Shown here: piece by piece, positions 28,308 to 37,479 of the stretch | Numbering within the stretch: the first letter of the stretch is position 1 | Layout of the letters: each line of letters begins with the position of its first letter | Assembly (NCBI RefSeq): GCF_001545035.1 | Contig: NZ_FCOJ02000031.1 | Location: 1-64,000, forward strand | Reading direction: 5' to 3' | DNA: 64,000 nucleotides | DNA from: Caballeronia glebae | GTDB taxonomy: Bacteria; Pseudomonadota; Gammaproteobacteria; Burkholderiales; Burkholderiaceae | Program-made: the position numbers and the translations under genes | Notes under the pieces: generated by a model | What the model was told of the DNA's origin: nothing | Database searches by the model: none | What the model saw: the letters and a program-made list of their open reading frames with translations, nothing else

Positions 28308-29111
28308 ATGAACGTCATCAAGCGCAATAACCTGCACGTCGTCGGCGATGGCCCGATGACAATGGTTTTCTCTCACGGCTTCGGTTGCGACCAGTCGATG
28401 TGGCGGTATGTTGCGCCGACATTCGAGAGTCGATACCGGACGGTGTTGTTCGATCTCGTTGGAAGCGGCGGGTCGCATCTTGCAAGCTATGATTTTGCGA
28501 AGTACAGCTCGCTGAACGGCTATGTGGACGACATACTTGAGATACTCGCTGAAGTCGAGGCACCGCCGGTCGTCTTCGTGGGCCACTCGGTCAGCGCGAT
28601 GATCGGCATGCTTGCGGCGATCAAAGCGCCGGAGCGATTCGCCGCCAACGTGATGGTCGGGCCGTCACCGTCGTTTATTAACGATGGTGCATACCCGGGC
28701 GGTTTTGCGCGCGCGGACATCGAGGAATTGCTCGAAACGTTGGAGAACAATTTTCTGGGCTGGTCCAGCACGATGGCGCCCGCGATCATGGGCGCGCCCG
28801 AACAGCCGCAACTCAGTGAAGAGCTCGTCAACAGCTTCTGCCGGACCGATCCCGAGATCGCGCGACATTTTGCGCGCGTGACCTTCCTGGCCGATCATCG
28901 CGCGGAGATGTCACGTGTCACGACGCCGACGCTGATTGTGCAGTCCAATGACGATTTCCTAGCGCCGGTTTCCGTCGGAGAGTACATGCACCGACATATC
29001 CCGGGCAGCCGCCTCGCCATCGTCAAGAATATTGGACATTGCCCGCACTTGAGCGCTCCGGGCGCCAGCGTCGACGCCATCGAGTCTTTCCTGCATGAGA
29101 CAGGACTCTGA
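28308..29111 (+). CDS. rsbQ: RsbQ/KAI2-like alpha/beta hydrolase
   Basis: A 267-residue alpha/beta hydrolase. ATG 28308 (MNVIKRNNLHV) gives the usual RsbQ length; the upstream frame is rejected. The catalytic triad is Ser94 (VGHSVSAMIG), an Asp near 215-216 (SNDDFLAP) and His in GHCPH (243-247). FSHGFGCDQS, FDLVGSGGS and VMVGPSPSFIND are near-identical to the pattern I recall for Bacillus RsbQ. RsbQ supplies a small-molecule signal to the PAS domain of RsbP. The gene lies two bases before a PAS hybrid kinase, which suggests the same logic with a different output. Plant KAI2 and D14 receptors belong to this family. Confidence 0.88.
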   Translation: MNVIKRNNLHVVGDGPMTMVFSHGFGCDQSMWRYVAPTFESRYRTVLFDLVGSGGSHLASYDFAKYSSLNGYVDDILEILAEVEAPPVVFVGHSVSAMIGMLAAIKAPERFAANVMVGPSPSFINDGAYPGGFARADIEELLETLENNFLGWSSTMAPAIMGAPEQPQLSEELVNSFCRTDPEIARHFARVTFLADHRAEMSRVTTPTLIVQSNDDFLAPVSVGEYMHRHIPGSRLAIVKNIGHCPHLSAPGASVDAIESFLHETGL

Positions 29112-29113
29112 TC

Positions 29114-30694
29114 ATGCATGAGCTGCACCGAAGCGTATCCGACTTCAGAGCAGCGTATGACCGCGCGCCCTGCGGGCTTTTTACGGCGACGGCAGGCGGG
29201 AAAATCCTCCAAGCGAACCGAACGTTTTGTGAATGGCTCGGATTCTCAGCAACAGAGCTGGTTGGGCACCGCACCTTTCTCGACCTGCTGACGATGGGCG
29301 GAAAGATTTTTCTCCAAACCCATCTCTCGCCGCTGCTGCAGGTGCAGCGCTCCGTGGCGGAAGTCAAACTCGATATGCGTCGCCAGGATGGGGCGGTCGT
29401 CCCGATGATGGTGAACGTGTGCCGGGTGACCGAAGGCGGTGTTGAGCTTGACGAGTTCGCCGTCATGGTCATGGGCGACCGGCATAAATACGAGCGCGAG
29501 CTGGTCGCCGCACGGAGCCGCTCAGACGAAGCCCTGAAAGCCAAGGAGACGGCGGAACTTGCGCTGAAACTCGCCGACCGTCGTAAGGACGAATTTCTCG
29601 CGACGCTCGCTCACGAGCTCCGCACGCCCTTCAGTGCGATGCGTTCAGCCATCGACCTGCTTTCGCGTCAGCCGAGCTTATCGGCTGACACGGTTTGGCC
29701 GTTGGAGATGCTCGATCGGCAACTCGATCAAGCCACGCGCCTCGCTGATGATCTGTTAGACGTCTCTCGCATCGCCGAAGGAAAGATCGAGATCAAAAAA
29801 ACGCGCGTCGAGATCGGCGCGATCATTCATGAGGTCGTTGAAAGCACCCGCGCTCGCCAGGCTGGGTCTGAGTCCTCGCACGAGTTCGACGTACGCCTTC
29901 CAGATGGTCCCCTTTTCCTGTCAGCGGATTCGGTTCGGCTCGCACAGATCGTTCAAAACCTGCTCAACAACGCTTTCCGTTATACGCCATCGGGCGGAAA
30001 GATCGGGCTCTTGGTGACCCGGCAGGGCGACGACGTCGTGATCACCGTAGGCGACAGCGGCATCGGCATCTCGCATGAGGACCTGACGACGATTTTTACT
30101 ATGTTTGCGCAGGTCCCGTCGGGCCACGGACGTTCGAAGGACGGTCTTGGCATCGGCCTGGCGCTCGTACGGGCGCTCGTCCAACTTCACGACGGGCAGT
30201 TGACAGCAGCAAGCGAAGGACCGGGAAAAGGAAGCACATTTGAAGTTCGGCTTCCGGCCCTCCGTGCTGACCACGCTTCGTCGGTGGAAGAGACCCGTCT
30301 CTCCGCGGCCAATCAATCGCTTTCAGCGCCATCGAAACAGCGCCGGGTGCTGGTAGTGGACGACAGCGAAGATGCCGCAGCCAGTCTCGCGCTCTTGCTT
30401 CAAGCGGAAGGCCATACAGTGGAAACAGCGAGCTGTGGCCTGGATGCTCTACGCTTGGAGGATGCGTTCCATCCCGATGCGGTTATTCTGGACCTTGGCT
30501 TACCCGATATCGATGGGACGGAGGTGGCGCGAAGGATCCGCTCCAGGCGCGGATCGGACGTGATGCTTATCGCGCTCACAGGGTGGCAGGCAGAGGTAGA
30601 GCTGAACCCGGAAGAAAATCCCCTCGACGCCTACTTCGTCAAGCCGGCGAACATCAGCGAGCTTCTCGACAAGCTAGCGAACAAGACAAAGTAA
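29114..30694 (+). CDS. PAS-domain hybrid sensor histidine kinase
   Basis: A 526-residue cytoplasmic protein with no membrane helices. It has a PAS domain (about 8-120), a coiled linker, HisKA with His167 (LAHELRTPFSAM), an HATPase with N-box QNLLNNAFRY (281-290), G1 VGDSGIGIS and G2 KDGLGIGLAL, and a C-terminal receiver (411-520) with Asp416-Asp417, phosphoacceptor Asp460 (VILDLGLPDIDG) and Lys510 (FVKPA). It is co-transcribed with the RsbQ-like hydrolase. I infer that the PAS domain senses the hydrolase or its product. The next relay partner is unknown; the orphan receiver at 26.4 kb is possible. Confidence 0.92.
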   Translation: MHELHRSVSDFRAAYDRAPCGLFTATAGGKILQANRTFCEWLGFSATELVGHRTFLDLLTMGGKIFLQTHLSPLLQVQRSVAEVKLDMRRQDGAVVPMMVNVCRVTEGGVELDEFAVMVMGDRHKYERELVAARSRSDEALKAKETAELALKLADRRKDEFLATLAHELRTPFSAMRSAIDLLSRQPSLSADTVWPLEMLDRQLDQATRLADDLLDVSRIAEGKIEIKKTRVEIGAIIHEVVESTRARQAGSESSHEFDVRLPDGPLFLSADSVRLAQIVQNLLNNAFRYTPSGGKIGLLVTRQGDDVVITVGDSGIGISHEDLTTIFTMFAQVPSGHGRSKDGLGIGLALVRALVQLHDGQLTAASEGPGKGSTFEVRLPALRADHASSVEETRLSAANQSLSAPSKQRRVLVVDDSEDAAASLALLLQAEGHTVETASCGLDALRLEDAFHPDAVILDLGLPDIDGTEVARRIRSRRGSDVMLIALTGWQAEVELNPEENPLDAYFVKPANISELLDKLANKTK

Positions 30695-31290
30695 CCCTCG
30701 CGTCTTTCGGTGGTGCACGACTTGCTGATTCCGCGCGCGCAATCCGGATTGCTTGAGCACAAGCGGCTCGGCGCAGTCGCCGCCGGTGTTCGTGCACCGT
30801 CAACTGTACGCCTTCTCCGAGCCGCTGGTCTGGAAACGGCCTCACTACCGTAAGCACACCACATGACGGTCTGGAAGACCACACGCCTTTGGGGGAAGCT
30901 CCAAAGTAGCTATAGCGCCGCTCGAGATAATGATTATACGGCTATCGTTCGTACGACAGATCAAATCCCGCGAGGTCTTGTCGTCGTGTGGGATACAACC
31001 AATTGCTGCTGCGAACTCACAAAGCGAACCGTCGCACCATCGAGTTCTGCGCGCGCAATGGTTTCCGTCCGGACAGTCACCTATCCAGCGTCTCTTGTAA
31101 GGTTGACCGAAGCTCATTCAAAAAGGCACTCACGACTCCGATCGCGCAGTTCACGTAGTGGGCAGCGGTGCATCCGGAGGGACCAGTTCGCGACAGAGGC
31201 TCCGATCACGCGGCTCGCCGACTGTGCCTGCGATTCGGATCGGCAGATCAGTGTGCAAGTGCCGTGGGTTGCGTCGCGGCGGCGGGTGGA
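30695..31290. other. Intergenic, no gene seen
   Basis: About 600 bases between convergent genes. Frames here lack ribosome sites and motifs. No strong terminator was identified. Confidence 0.45.
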
Positions 31291-31563
31291 CTAACGACCG
31301 CCCAAGCGACCATAAATCACTTCATGCAGCTTGAACATCGCGATCTTCAGCTCGCCTGCTTCGATGAGCGAACGAGCGGTAAGGATAAGATCGGCGTCGA
31401 AGGGATCAGGAGCGACGACCTGTTCGGCTTCGCTCGTGAGCCGGAGTACGTCCGCCTCGAGCAAGTCGAGGTAACTGCCCGTCCCGTACCGGTTGAGCTC
31501 ATTGATGAGCATGGTCCAGCGATCAATCAGATGATTCACCGTTTGCTGGGAAAGGCTTTCCAT
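31291..31563 (-). CDS. Hypothetical protein, helical
   Basis: A 90-residue protein with a GGGGAG ribosome site before ATG 31563; a longer upstream frame is rejected. It is predominantly helical by composition (NHLIDRWTMLINELNRYGTG, LDLLEADVLRLTSEAEQVV, ARSLIEAGELKIAMFKLHEV). No family recognised, and no membrane or signal segment. Confidence 0.6.
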   Translation of the reverse strand: MESLSQQTVNHLIDRWTMLINELNRYGTGSYLDLLEADVLRLTSEAEQVVAPDPFDADLILTARSLIEAGELKIAMFKLHEVIYGRLGGR

Positions 31564-32452
31564 GAATGCTCCCCGTTGGGCGACAGCTGGTTTAGCGAAC
31601 CGTAACGGGCGGTCCAAGCCGGAAACGATGTCGTTAGGTGGGGCGCACTGGTTGCCTTGGATCTGGCGGTGCTGACTAGTCAAGTGCAGTATAGGCGTTC
31701 TGGCAAAGCCGCTCGCGAGGTGTCACGTGGACGGCCACGCGAATATGCTCTGGCTAGGGAGACGGCCGCTCACTGCGGTGAAAGCGCTCAAGCCGGTCCG
31801 CGGCGGCAGACGGATCGCGCAGGCTGACCGAGGCGAGCTGCAGAGCGTGCAGTTGAACAGTCCGTTCGCGCAGCGAGGCCCTCTGCGCGCCGATCAGCCA
31901 GCGACTCTCAGGGGTTCCGATGCCTCGTGGCGTCAGCCAAAAATCGCCCCTGACCGGCAATCGTCGCCCGGCGAGCCCCGCGATGTTGCAGGGCGACAAA
32001 GCTCACTTATTTCAGGTGCTTAGGGAGTTACTGCCCGGGTTGTTCACAGGCTTTTCAACCGAATCTGTGGATAAGTTCAGTCGTGAGTCCCAACCTCAGA
32101 CGCTTTTGGTCGGCGTGAAATTCAAGCGGTTACCGCGGGTCGCGCTCGCAGATCGTTCCACTTGCCGCTTTTCCGCTCGAAAAGAAAGACATCGCTGTCA
32201 ACGACGTGCAACGCGTGCGGTAAGACTATCGTGGACGCTCCTGACCTCATTGACACATAATGTTAGTGATCCAAATAATTGCGACCATTGGGATGGAGTT
32301 TCAGCTACGACCCCGCCGGGTCTACACTTCAGGCGTCACGGCGGTGCTCGCATAGAACGGCTTCAACGTCGGCGCGGCCATTGCCTTCCCTTGCCGTCTC
32401 CCGCGCATAATGCCGACATGACCAGCGTAGACCGATCTCTTTAGGTGCCGAA
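31564..32452. other. Intergenic with DnaA-box-like sites
   Basis: No confident gene in about 890 bases. TGTGGATAA at 32066-32074 is the exact reverse complement of the DnaA box TTATCCACA, and TTGTTCACA at 32040-32048 is a weaker match 18 bases away. They may be chance or a vestige of another origin. Confidence 0.45.
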
Positions 32453-32605
32453 ATGATCGTGATGACAGTGGTCCTGTTGCTTCTCGGTGGAGCGCTCGTC
32501 GTTTATCTCAATGACCGGAGCGGCGAGGACAGTGGTCGACGGGGAAAAGGGGCGCGCGCTGAGGAAGCAGACAGACTCCTGAAAAGACGCGTGAACGACA
32601 CGTGA
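32453..32605 (+). CDS. Small single-helix membrane protein
   Basis: A 50-residue protein. The N-terminus MIVMTVVLLLLGGALVVYLN is a clear membrane helix and the rest is charged (RSGEDSGRRGKGARAEEADR). It resembles the small anchored peptides often found near stress genes. There is no strong ribosome site, so support is moderate. Confidence 0.4.
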   Translation: MIVMTVVLLLLGGALVVYLNDRSGEDSGRRGKGARAEEADRLLKRRVNDT

Positions 32606-32621
32606 ACTTCCAGGACTGGCG

Positions 32622-33117
32622 CTAAAGCGCGCTGCCTCGCCCCCGCACGGTCGATGGCGCGACGTGCTCAATCAGGGCGAGGAGCGACCGGATCGAATCG
32701 CCTTTCCGGCAAAACGCGTCGATCTGCGCTTCTCTGCCCCGCTCGATTACCTCCGCCTCGTCCAAGGAGGTGTACGCGATGATCGGTACGTTTGCGAAGC
32801 GGCCTGAGCCGCGCATCGCCGAGGCCACGGCAAAGCCGTCACTGTCTGGCATTTCGATGTTGAGGATGACGACGTGCGGCGTCCACGCAGGTTCCGTTCG
32901 AAAGGCGGCATGTCCCCCCAACCGCGACAATCGTGCGGAAGCCTTCAGTGGCGAGCGCAGCGGCCAAGGCTTCGGCACCCGCGCTGTCATCGTCGACGAT
33001 GAGCACGGCAATCGGCGGCGTAACGCCCGCAAACGGACGAGCGTTCCATAACCCGGGAGGCGCAGCGACGCTGGGCGACATGACGGTGGGCGACATGCGT
33101 TTGAATGGGGAAGTCAT
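32622..33117 (-). pseudogene. Frameshifted response regulator (receiver)
   Basis: ATG 33117 has a CAGGGAAAGC site. The first frame gives IAVLIVDDDSAGAEALAAAL (acidic pocket present), then TEGFRTIVAVGG. At about 32922 a run of six G shifts the frame; removing one G restores GHAAFRTEP, WTPHVVILNIEMPDSDGFAV, NVPIIAYTSLDEAEV and IDAFCRKGDS. The phosphoacceptor position reads LNIEMPDSDG, so Asp is replaced by Asn. Thus the receiver is both frameshifted and lacks its phosphoacceptor. The homopolymer makes a sequencing error possible for the shift only. Confidence 0.7.
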
Positions 33118-33301
33118 GCTTTCCCTGCCAGCAACGGGTATGCCCTCGCTTGGTTTGTTCGCCGGTGTGAGCCGCGGGCCAAATTAGCGGTAGGTGCCTG
33201 GGTCGAAGGAAACGTTTTCAGCTCCCGCGAAATCAGCTGCCGTCAATCAGCTGCCGTCAACGCAGTGTGCGACGCCGGATGCGCCACCAAAAAGAAGTGG
33301 A

Positions 33302-33481
33302 CTACTGAGTTGGTGGCGGGTGCTGGACCGGCTGTTGCACGTTGGCGTTTCTCGGTAAAACGACTTCAAGCACCGTCCTTCGATTGTCTGACTCGACCGT
33401 GATGTCTTCGTTGTGAGAGGCGATGATCTGTTTGACGATAAAAAGGCCAAGCCCCAGGCCTGGGCGCGAGGTGGAACCTGC
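33302..33481 (-). pseudogene. C-terminal fragment of a histidine kinase
   Basis: Only the end of a HATPase domain remains: SRPGLGLGLFIVKQIIASHN (G2 box and following helix), then ITVESDNRRTVLEVVLPRN, ending PPPTQ and TAG at 33302-33304. Upstream sequence turns into an unrelated PRC-barrel relic on the other strand, so the kinase was cut by a rearrangement. It lies 3' of the dead receiver, suggesting a lost two-component pair. Confidence 0.65.
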
Positions 33482-33513
33482 AGCCCTCTGCTTGAAGGGC
33501 CGGGGCCGGAAAT

Positions 33514-33741
33514 CATGGCAGCCGCTACGCTGGATGGCAACCAGGTTCGCTCATGGACGGCGAAGATATCGGCAAAATTTCGGACATCATGCTCGACGTG
33601 CGGGGCGGACGGTTCGCCTACGCTGTGCTGTCCGAAGGCGGTTTTCTCGGTATGGGCACCAAGCTCCACGCCATTCCATGGAGCGCCTTGACGCTCGATA
33701 CCGCAGAAAAGTGTTTCCGCGTCGGTCTCGCGATGCTTTGA
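33514..33741 (+). pseudogene. Frameshifted, truncated PRC-barrel domain protein
   Basis: MAAATLDGNQVRS in one frame continues, with one base missing near 33551, as MDGEDIGKISDIMLDVRGGR then FAYAVLSEGGFLGMGTKLHA, IPWSALTLDT and FRV. This is the PRC-barrel fold seen in small stress-related Burkholderia proteins. The usual C-terminal tail after RV is missing. It is dead if the frameshift is real; an internal ATG at 33553 could still give 62 residues. Confidence 0.6.
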
Positions 33742-33766
33742 CGGTGCTGCAGTCCGTAGTCTCGCG

Positions 33767-34093
33767 TTAATATCGGTCATCGCCCCGATACCGTTTTGGG
33801 TAAGAACGTGGGGGCGCTGAATTCGCGGTTGCCCAAATCGCACCCAGCAGGAAACCTAATCCAGCGGCCACTGCAAGCGCGGTCAGCGGACTATCAACGG
33901 TCTTGTCTCGTACGATTTCCGTCGTATCGGCGTAAAGCTGCTGCGCCTTGCCGCCGAGTTCGCGCGCCTTGCCGACCGCCTGCGTGCCCGTCTTCGCCAG
34001 CAACTCACCGGCCGCGTCCTGCACCTTACCGGCAGCGTCCTGCACCGTGCCGGCAACTTCCTTGACGTTTCCTTCTGTTGTATTTGAGTCCAT
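33767..34093 (-). CDS. CsbD/YqjD (DUF883)-like membrane-anchored stress protein
   Basis: A 108-residue protein. The N-terminus GNVKEVAGTVQDAAGKVQDA is CsbD-like, followed by an amphipathic helix (GKARELGGKAQQLYADTTEI). A C-terminal glycine-rich membrane helix (LTALAVAAGLGFLLGAIWAT) and basic tail are typical of YqjD/ElaB proteins that tether ribosomes to the inner membrane in stationary phase. Usual partners YqjE and YqjK are encoded 2.3 kb away on the same strand, separated by two inserted plus-strand genes. Confidence 0.82.
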   Translation of the reverse strand: MDSNTTEGNVKEVAGTVQDAAGKVQDAAGELLAKTGTQAVGKARELGGKAQQLYADTTEIVRDKTVDSPLTALAVAAGLGFLLGAIWATANSAPPRSYPKRYRGDDRY

Positions 34094-34510
34094 TTTCGCT
34101 CCCTGATGACGTTAGAGATGGGAGGACGTTCTGCTGCGCTAATTGCCGGTCGCCGGTCCGCCGCCCGTTAATCGTGCAAATCGTGTTCCTGGTCAGAGCT
34201 GAGGCTTCCTGAAGGCACGAGCTGGCCTCGACACGGGGTCGGCATCCGTGCAACCTCAACGATGTAGCTGCGATCTCCGGGGGCTGCGCGTGCGCTCGAG
34301 CATTCCCTCCAAGCGTTCAATCGAGTTGGCCAGAAAGTTTGCGCATGCCTGGCCTGCTGAGACATGGGCTCGGCTCAGGCAAGCTGATTGCTAGGTCGAG
34401 TTCGATGAGGCGGGTAAGCCGGCCGGATTCATTCGGCGCGCGTTCGCGATCGGTCGAACTTCCGCCCACGGCCCTGCAGCAGCTGTTAATAAAAAACGAA
34501 AAGGAAGACT
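34094..34510. other. Divergent intergenic region
   Basis: No gene supported. It should contain the promoters of the divergent DUF883-like and glycosyltransferase genes. No promoter is clear enough to call. Confidence 0.4.
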
Positions 34511-35260
34511 ATGCTCGGCGTCGTGATCCCTGCGCACAATGAAGCTGCCCTTATCGCACGATGCCTTCATTCCATTCGAATCGCCGCTTCGCATCCGCGC
34601 CTCGGTGGCGAGCGCGTGCTGATGGTGGTGGTCGCCGACGGCTGCAGCGATTTCACCGAAGCGATCGCGGTATCAAGCGGGGCGCTCGTCCTTAGCACGT
34701 CCGAGCGCAACGTTGGCAGTGCACGCGACCTCGGGGCGCGCACCGCCATCGCCCACGAAGCGCGATGGCGTGCTTTCACGGACGCCGACACGACCGTACA
34801 CGCGGACTGGCTCGTGCAGCAACTCGAGTGTGCGACGGACGCGGTGTGTGGGGTGATCACGGTCTCCGATTGGACGGGCCACCAAGCCGAGACAAGAGCC
34901 GACTTTCTCGCGACGTACCGCGATGTGGAGGGACATCGCCATGTGCATGGTGCCAATCTCGGACTGTCCGCGGCCGCTTACGAAGCCACTGGCGGATTTC
35001 AGCCACTCGCCTTCAACGAGGACGTTGCACTTGTCCATGCGCTCACGGAGAACGGCTTCGCCATCGCCCGGACCAACAAGGTGCGTGTCGACACCAGCGC
35101 GCGAACGCTATCCCGCACACCGCAGGGCTTCGGTGCCACCTTGCGCGCGGTATCGGAAAGGCTCAAGGTGAGCCGGCGGGAATCGTCAAGCGACGCGCGC
35201 GGGAGCGAGCCGATGCTCGGCGCGCCACGAAGCACCGCCACACCGCTTAAAGGTATCTGA
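34511..35260 (+). CDS. Family 2 glycosyltransferase
   Basis: A 249-residue GT-A type enzyme with no membrane helices. LGVVIPAHNEAALIARCLHS (2-21) binds the nucleotide, VVADGCSD is the first acidic site, and FTDADTTVHADWL (about 93-105) is the DxD metal site. HGANLGLSAAAYEATGGF and FNEDVALVHAL (ED motif) are the acceptor-side features. It transfers a sugar from a nucleotide donor to an unknown acceptor. A HAD phosphatase follows after 13 bases, so they are likely one operon, perhaps making a stress glycoside. Confidence 0.85.
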   Translation: MLGVVIPAHNEAALIARCLHSIRIAASHPRLGGERVLMVVVADGCSDFTEAIAVSSGALVLSTSERNVGSARDLGARTAIAHEARWRAFTDADTTVHADWLVQQLECATDAVCGVITVSDWTGHQAETRADFLATYRDVEGHRHVHGANLGLSAAAYEATGGFQPLAFNEDVALVHALTENGFAIARTNKVRVDTSARTLSRTPQGFGATLRAVSERLKVSRRESSSDARGSEPMLGAPRSTATPLKGI

Positions 35261-35273
35261 ATAGGAGCGTCAC

Positions 35274-35936
35274 ATGTCCAAATCCGCGATCTTTGACGTT
35301 GATGGAACCTTGATCGATTCCGTCGATCTGCATGCGCTCGCTTGGCACGAGGCATTCGTCCAATTTGGCCACAACGTGACTTTCGAGCAGGCTCGCAGCC
35401 AGGTCGGCAAAGGCGGTGACAATCTCCTTCCAGAGTTCCTCACTCCGCGGCAGATCGATGAATGTGGCCCCGCGCTCGAAGAGTGGCGCGGCAAGCACTT
35501 CAAAAGCGTCTATCTGCCACTCGTTCGCCCCTTCTCCGCGGTGCCGGCCTTGCTGCAGCGAATGCGAGCCAATGGCATCAAGCTCGCGGTCGCTTCCTCA
35601 GCAAAAAAGGACGAGCTCGATGCCTATCTGCAGATTGCAGAGGTCGCAGACATTTTTGACGCGATCGTTTCTTCAGAGGATGTTCAGAGTTCCAAGCCGG
35701 CACCCGATGTCTTTGAGATGGCAATACACAAGCTTGGCGTCTCTCCGTCCGATGCGATCGCTATCGGCGACTCGCCGTACGACGCGCAAGCTGCAACATG
35801 CGCTGGCTTACGGGCGTTGGGCTTGTTGTCTGGCGGATTCGCCGAAGAGGCGCTGCGGGAGGCGGGTTGCACGGCGATTTATACTGGGCCTGGCGGTCTT
35901 TTGGCGTGCCTCGACACTTCGGTGTTTGGACTGTGA
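35274..35936 (+). CDS. HAD-family phosphatase
   Basis: A 220-residue protein with motif I FDVDGTLIDS (7-16), a helical cap domain (about 17-85), motif II VASSAKK (about 107), motif III Lys in SKPAPDVF and motif IV IGDSPYD. This pattern is that of phosphoglycolate-phosphatase or beta-phosphoglucomutase-like HAD enzymes. It hydrolyses a small phosphate ester; the substrate is unknown. Co-transcribed with the glycosyltransferase, which suggests a glycosyl-phosphate intermediate. Confidence 0.88.
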   Translation: MSKSAIFDVDGTLIDSVDLHALAWHEAFVQFGHNVTFEQARSQVGKGGDNLLPEFLTPRQIDECGPALEEWRGKHFKSVYLPLVRPFSAVPALLQRMRANGIKLAVASSAKKDELDAYLQIAEVADIFDAIVSSEDVQSSKPAPDVFEMAIHKLGVSPSDAIAIGDSPYDAQAATCAGLRALGLLSGGFAEEALREAGCTAIYTGPGGLLACLDTSVFGL

Positions 35937-36102
35937 CGAAGCTGTTGAGCACGTATCACCGCCGCGAAAGTGGTCGACAGCGGCCGCTCAGACGAGCTTT
36001 GGAGCCTGGCGCAGCCCCAACTTGCGAGCGTGCCCGAAGTAGGCATCGATGAAACGAGCATCGTCGATGGTGACGCCACCATTCCGAGGTGACGACGAAA
36101 AG

Positions 36103-36405
36103 TCAGTTGCGCAGCGCATCGAGCACCACGTCGACCACCCGATGGGTCGACGCGCTCAATCCCGCTCCGACTGCCGTCTGCACCGTGCGACGCAGCCCGA
36201 GGATGGCGACGCCGACGAGCGCAAGCGCGACCAATTCCGCGTTGGGTGTGCGCAGGAACCACGGTGCGGCACGCGTGGTGGCCGGCAATGTGCGCGGCAC
36301 GCGCGTGACGCTGACGGGTTCGCTTGCGATACGTGCGGCGATGAGCTCCGCGCGTGATTCCGCCATGCGCGCGAGCACGGCTTCCTGGGCTTCAGCGTGC
36401 TTCAT
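36103..36405 (-). CDS. YqjK-like small membrane protein
   Basis: A 100-residue protein whose ATG overlaps the upstream YqjE-like stop (ATGA at 36402-36405). An N-terminal charged helix (EAVLARMAESRAELIAARIA) is followed by one hydrophobic segment (AELVALALVGVAILGL) and an amphipathic tail. Gene order after a holin-like YqjE protein suggests the YqjK role in the yqjD-yqjE-yqjK stress operon, though sequence similarity is weak. Confidence 0.6.
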   Translation of the reverse strand: MKHAEAQEAVLARMAESRAELIAARIASEPVSVTRVPRTLPATTRAAPWFLRTPNAELVALALVGVAILGLRRTVQTAVGAGLSASTHRVVDVVLDALRN

Positions 36406-36776
36406 TGCGCCGCCTCCCTGATGGCGTCGACGTCTCGACGCAACTCTTCGCGCAGCAAACGGAACGGTTCAGCGGGCTTGCGCGACAGCATGACGATCAT
36501 AGCGATCACCGCAACCGCGAACCACGCACCCGCCACGCACCACGCCGTCAGCACGAGATGCGGCGTGCCGGCCGCTGTGACGATCACCGCGATCGACACG
36601 AAAGACAGTGTGAACAGCAGGCCAATCGTGAGCCCGATGAGGGCGACCACTTCATGCAGTACGCGTTTCTTCGTCTCAGCGAGTTCGATTGGAATCAGTT
36701 CGCCGTAATCAACGAGCCGTCCCGTGCAGAAATGGCTGATCTTGCGCCATTTGGCGATTTTTCTCTGGATTGTCAT
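36402..36776 (-). CDS. YqjE / phage-holin-family membrane protein
   Basis: A 124-residue protein, with ATG 36776 (MTIQRKIAKW) chosen over a longer arginine-rich frame. Residues 20-50 form a charged helix (LVDYGELIPIELAETKKRVL). Two membrane helices follow: ALIGLTIGLLFTLSFVSIAV and VAGAWFAVAVIAMIVML, then RKPAEPFRLLREELRRDVDA. This is the holin-like YqjE pattern. It overlaps the YqjK-like gene by 4 bases. Confidence 0.75.
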   Translation of the reverse strand: MTIQRKIAKWRKISHFCTGRLVDYGELIPIELAETKKRVLHEVVALIGLTIGLLFTLSFVSIAVIVTAAGTPHLVLTAWCVAGAWFAVAVIAMIVMLSRKPAEPFRLLREELRRDVDAIREAAQ

Positions 36777-37479
36777 CCTTGCCCTCCAGCGCGTTGCCGT
36801 CCAGACGTGGGTCTGGGCGGTACTAAAGAGCAGCGAGCGTGCCAGCACTTATGGAGGGCTCTGCAGAACGCGGTTTCAAATGCCTGCGCACTGTGCAGGC
36901 GTTGGGCGGAGCTTTCTCGCTCAGCACGGTCTGCCAATGACAGAGGTGATGGGCCCGCACTTTGTGACCTCTCATTGAGAAGGCGGGAGGGAGCTCAACC
37001 TGCGGCGTGGCTTACGCTCTGCGCAGCGCCTTGCGCATCATCCATGAATTTCGCAATGCAAATAATGTGGTGATCTGAGCGGTGTTCTTCGCCAGCGCCC
37101 GTTATCGCGTCCATCCGTTTCGAATTCTCAAGCGACAGTTTGTTACTTGAAGCTGTAAGGCCGAAGCTAATCGTTCCCAGTTTTGCCGGCCTTCGAGACA
37201 AGCTCGGTACCGGCTTGGGCGCCGCTTCGTGAGACTTCGGTCAACGCCTTGCTTTCTTTCGCAGCGCTAGCGAGTCGTGTCTGCCTCGCCGTTCTCCGTT
37301 CACATTCAACAGTTCATCGATCGCAGGGATGCCAAAGACGCTTATGGGACGCTCCCGCACTTATTCCGCCGCTATTACTCCCGCCGCCCCAATCGTCCCG
37401 TACGAATTTTTGCACACAGCAGGTCGGGGAATGCAACGTGCTTTTAATACCGGCCATCCATCACGAGCCGAGGTCCGCG
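36777..37479. other. Intergenic, no gene seen
   Basis: About 700 bases. No frame has a ribosome site together with a protein-like composition. Confidence 0.4.
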
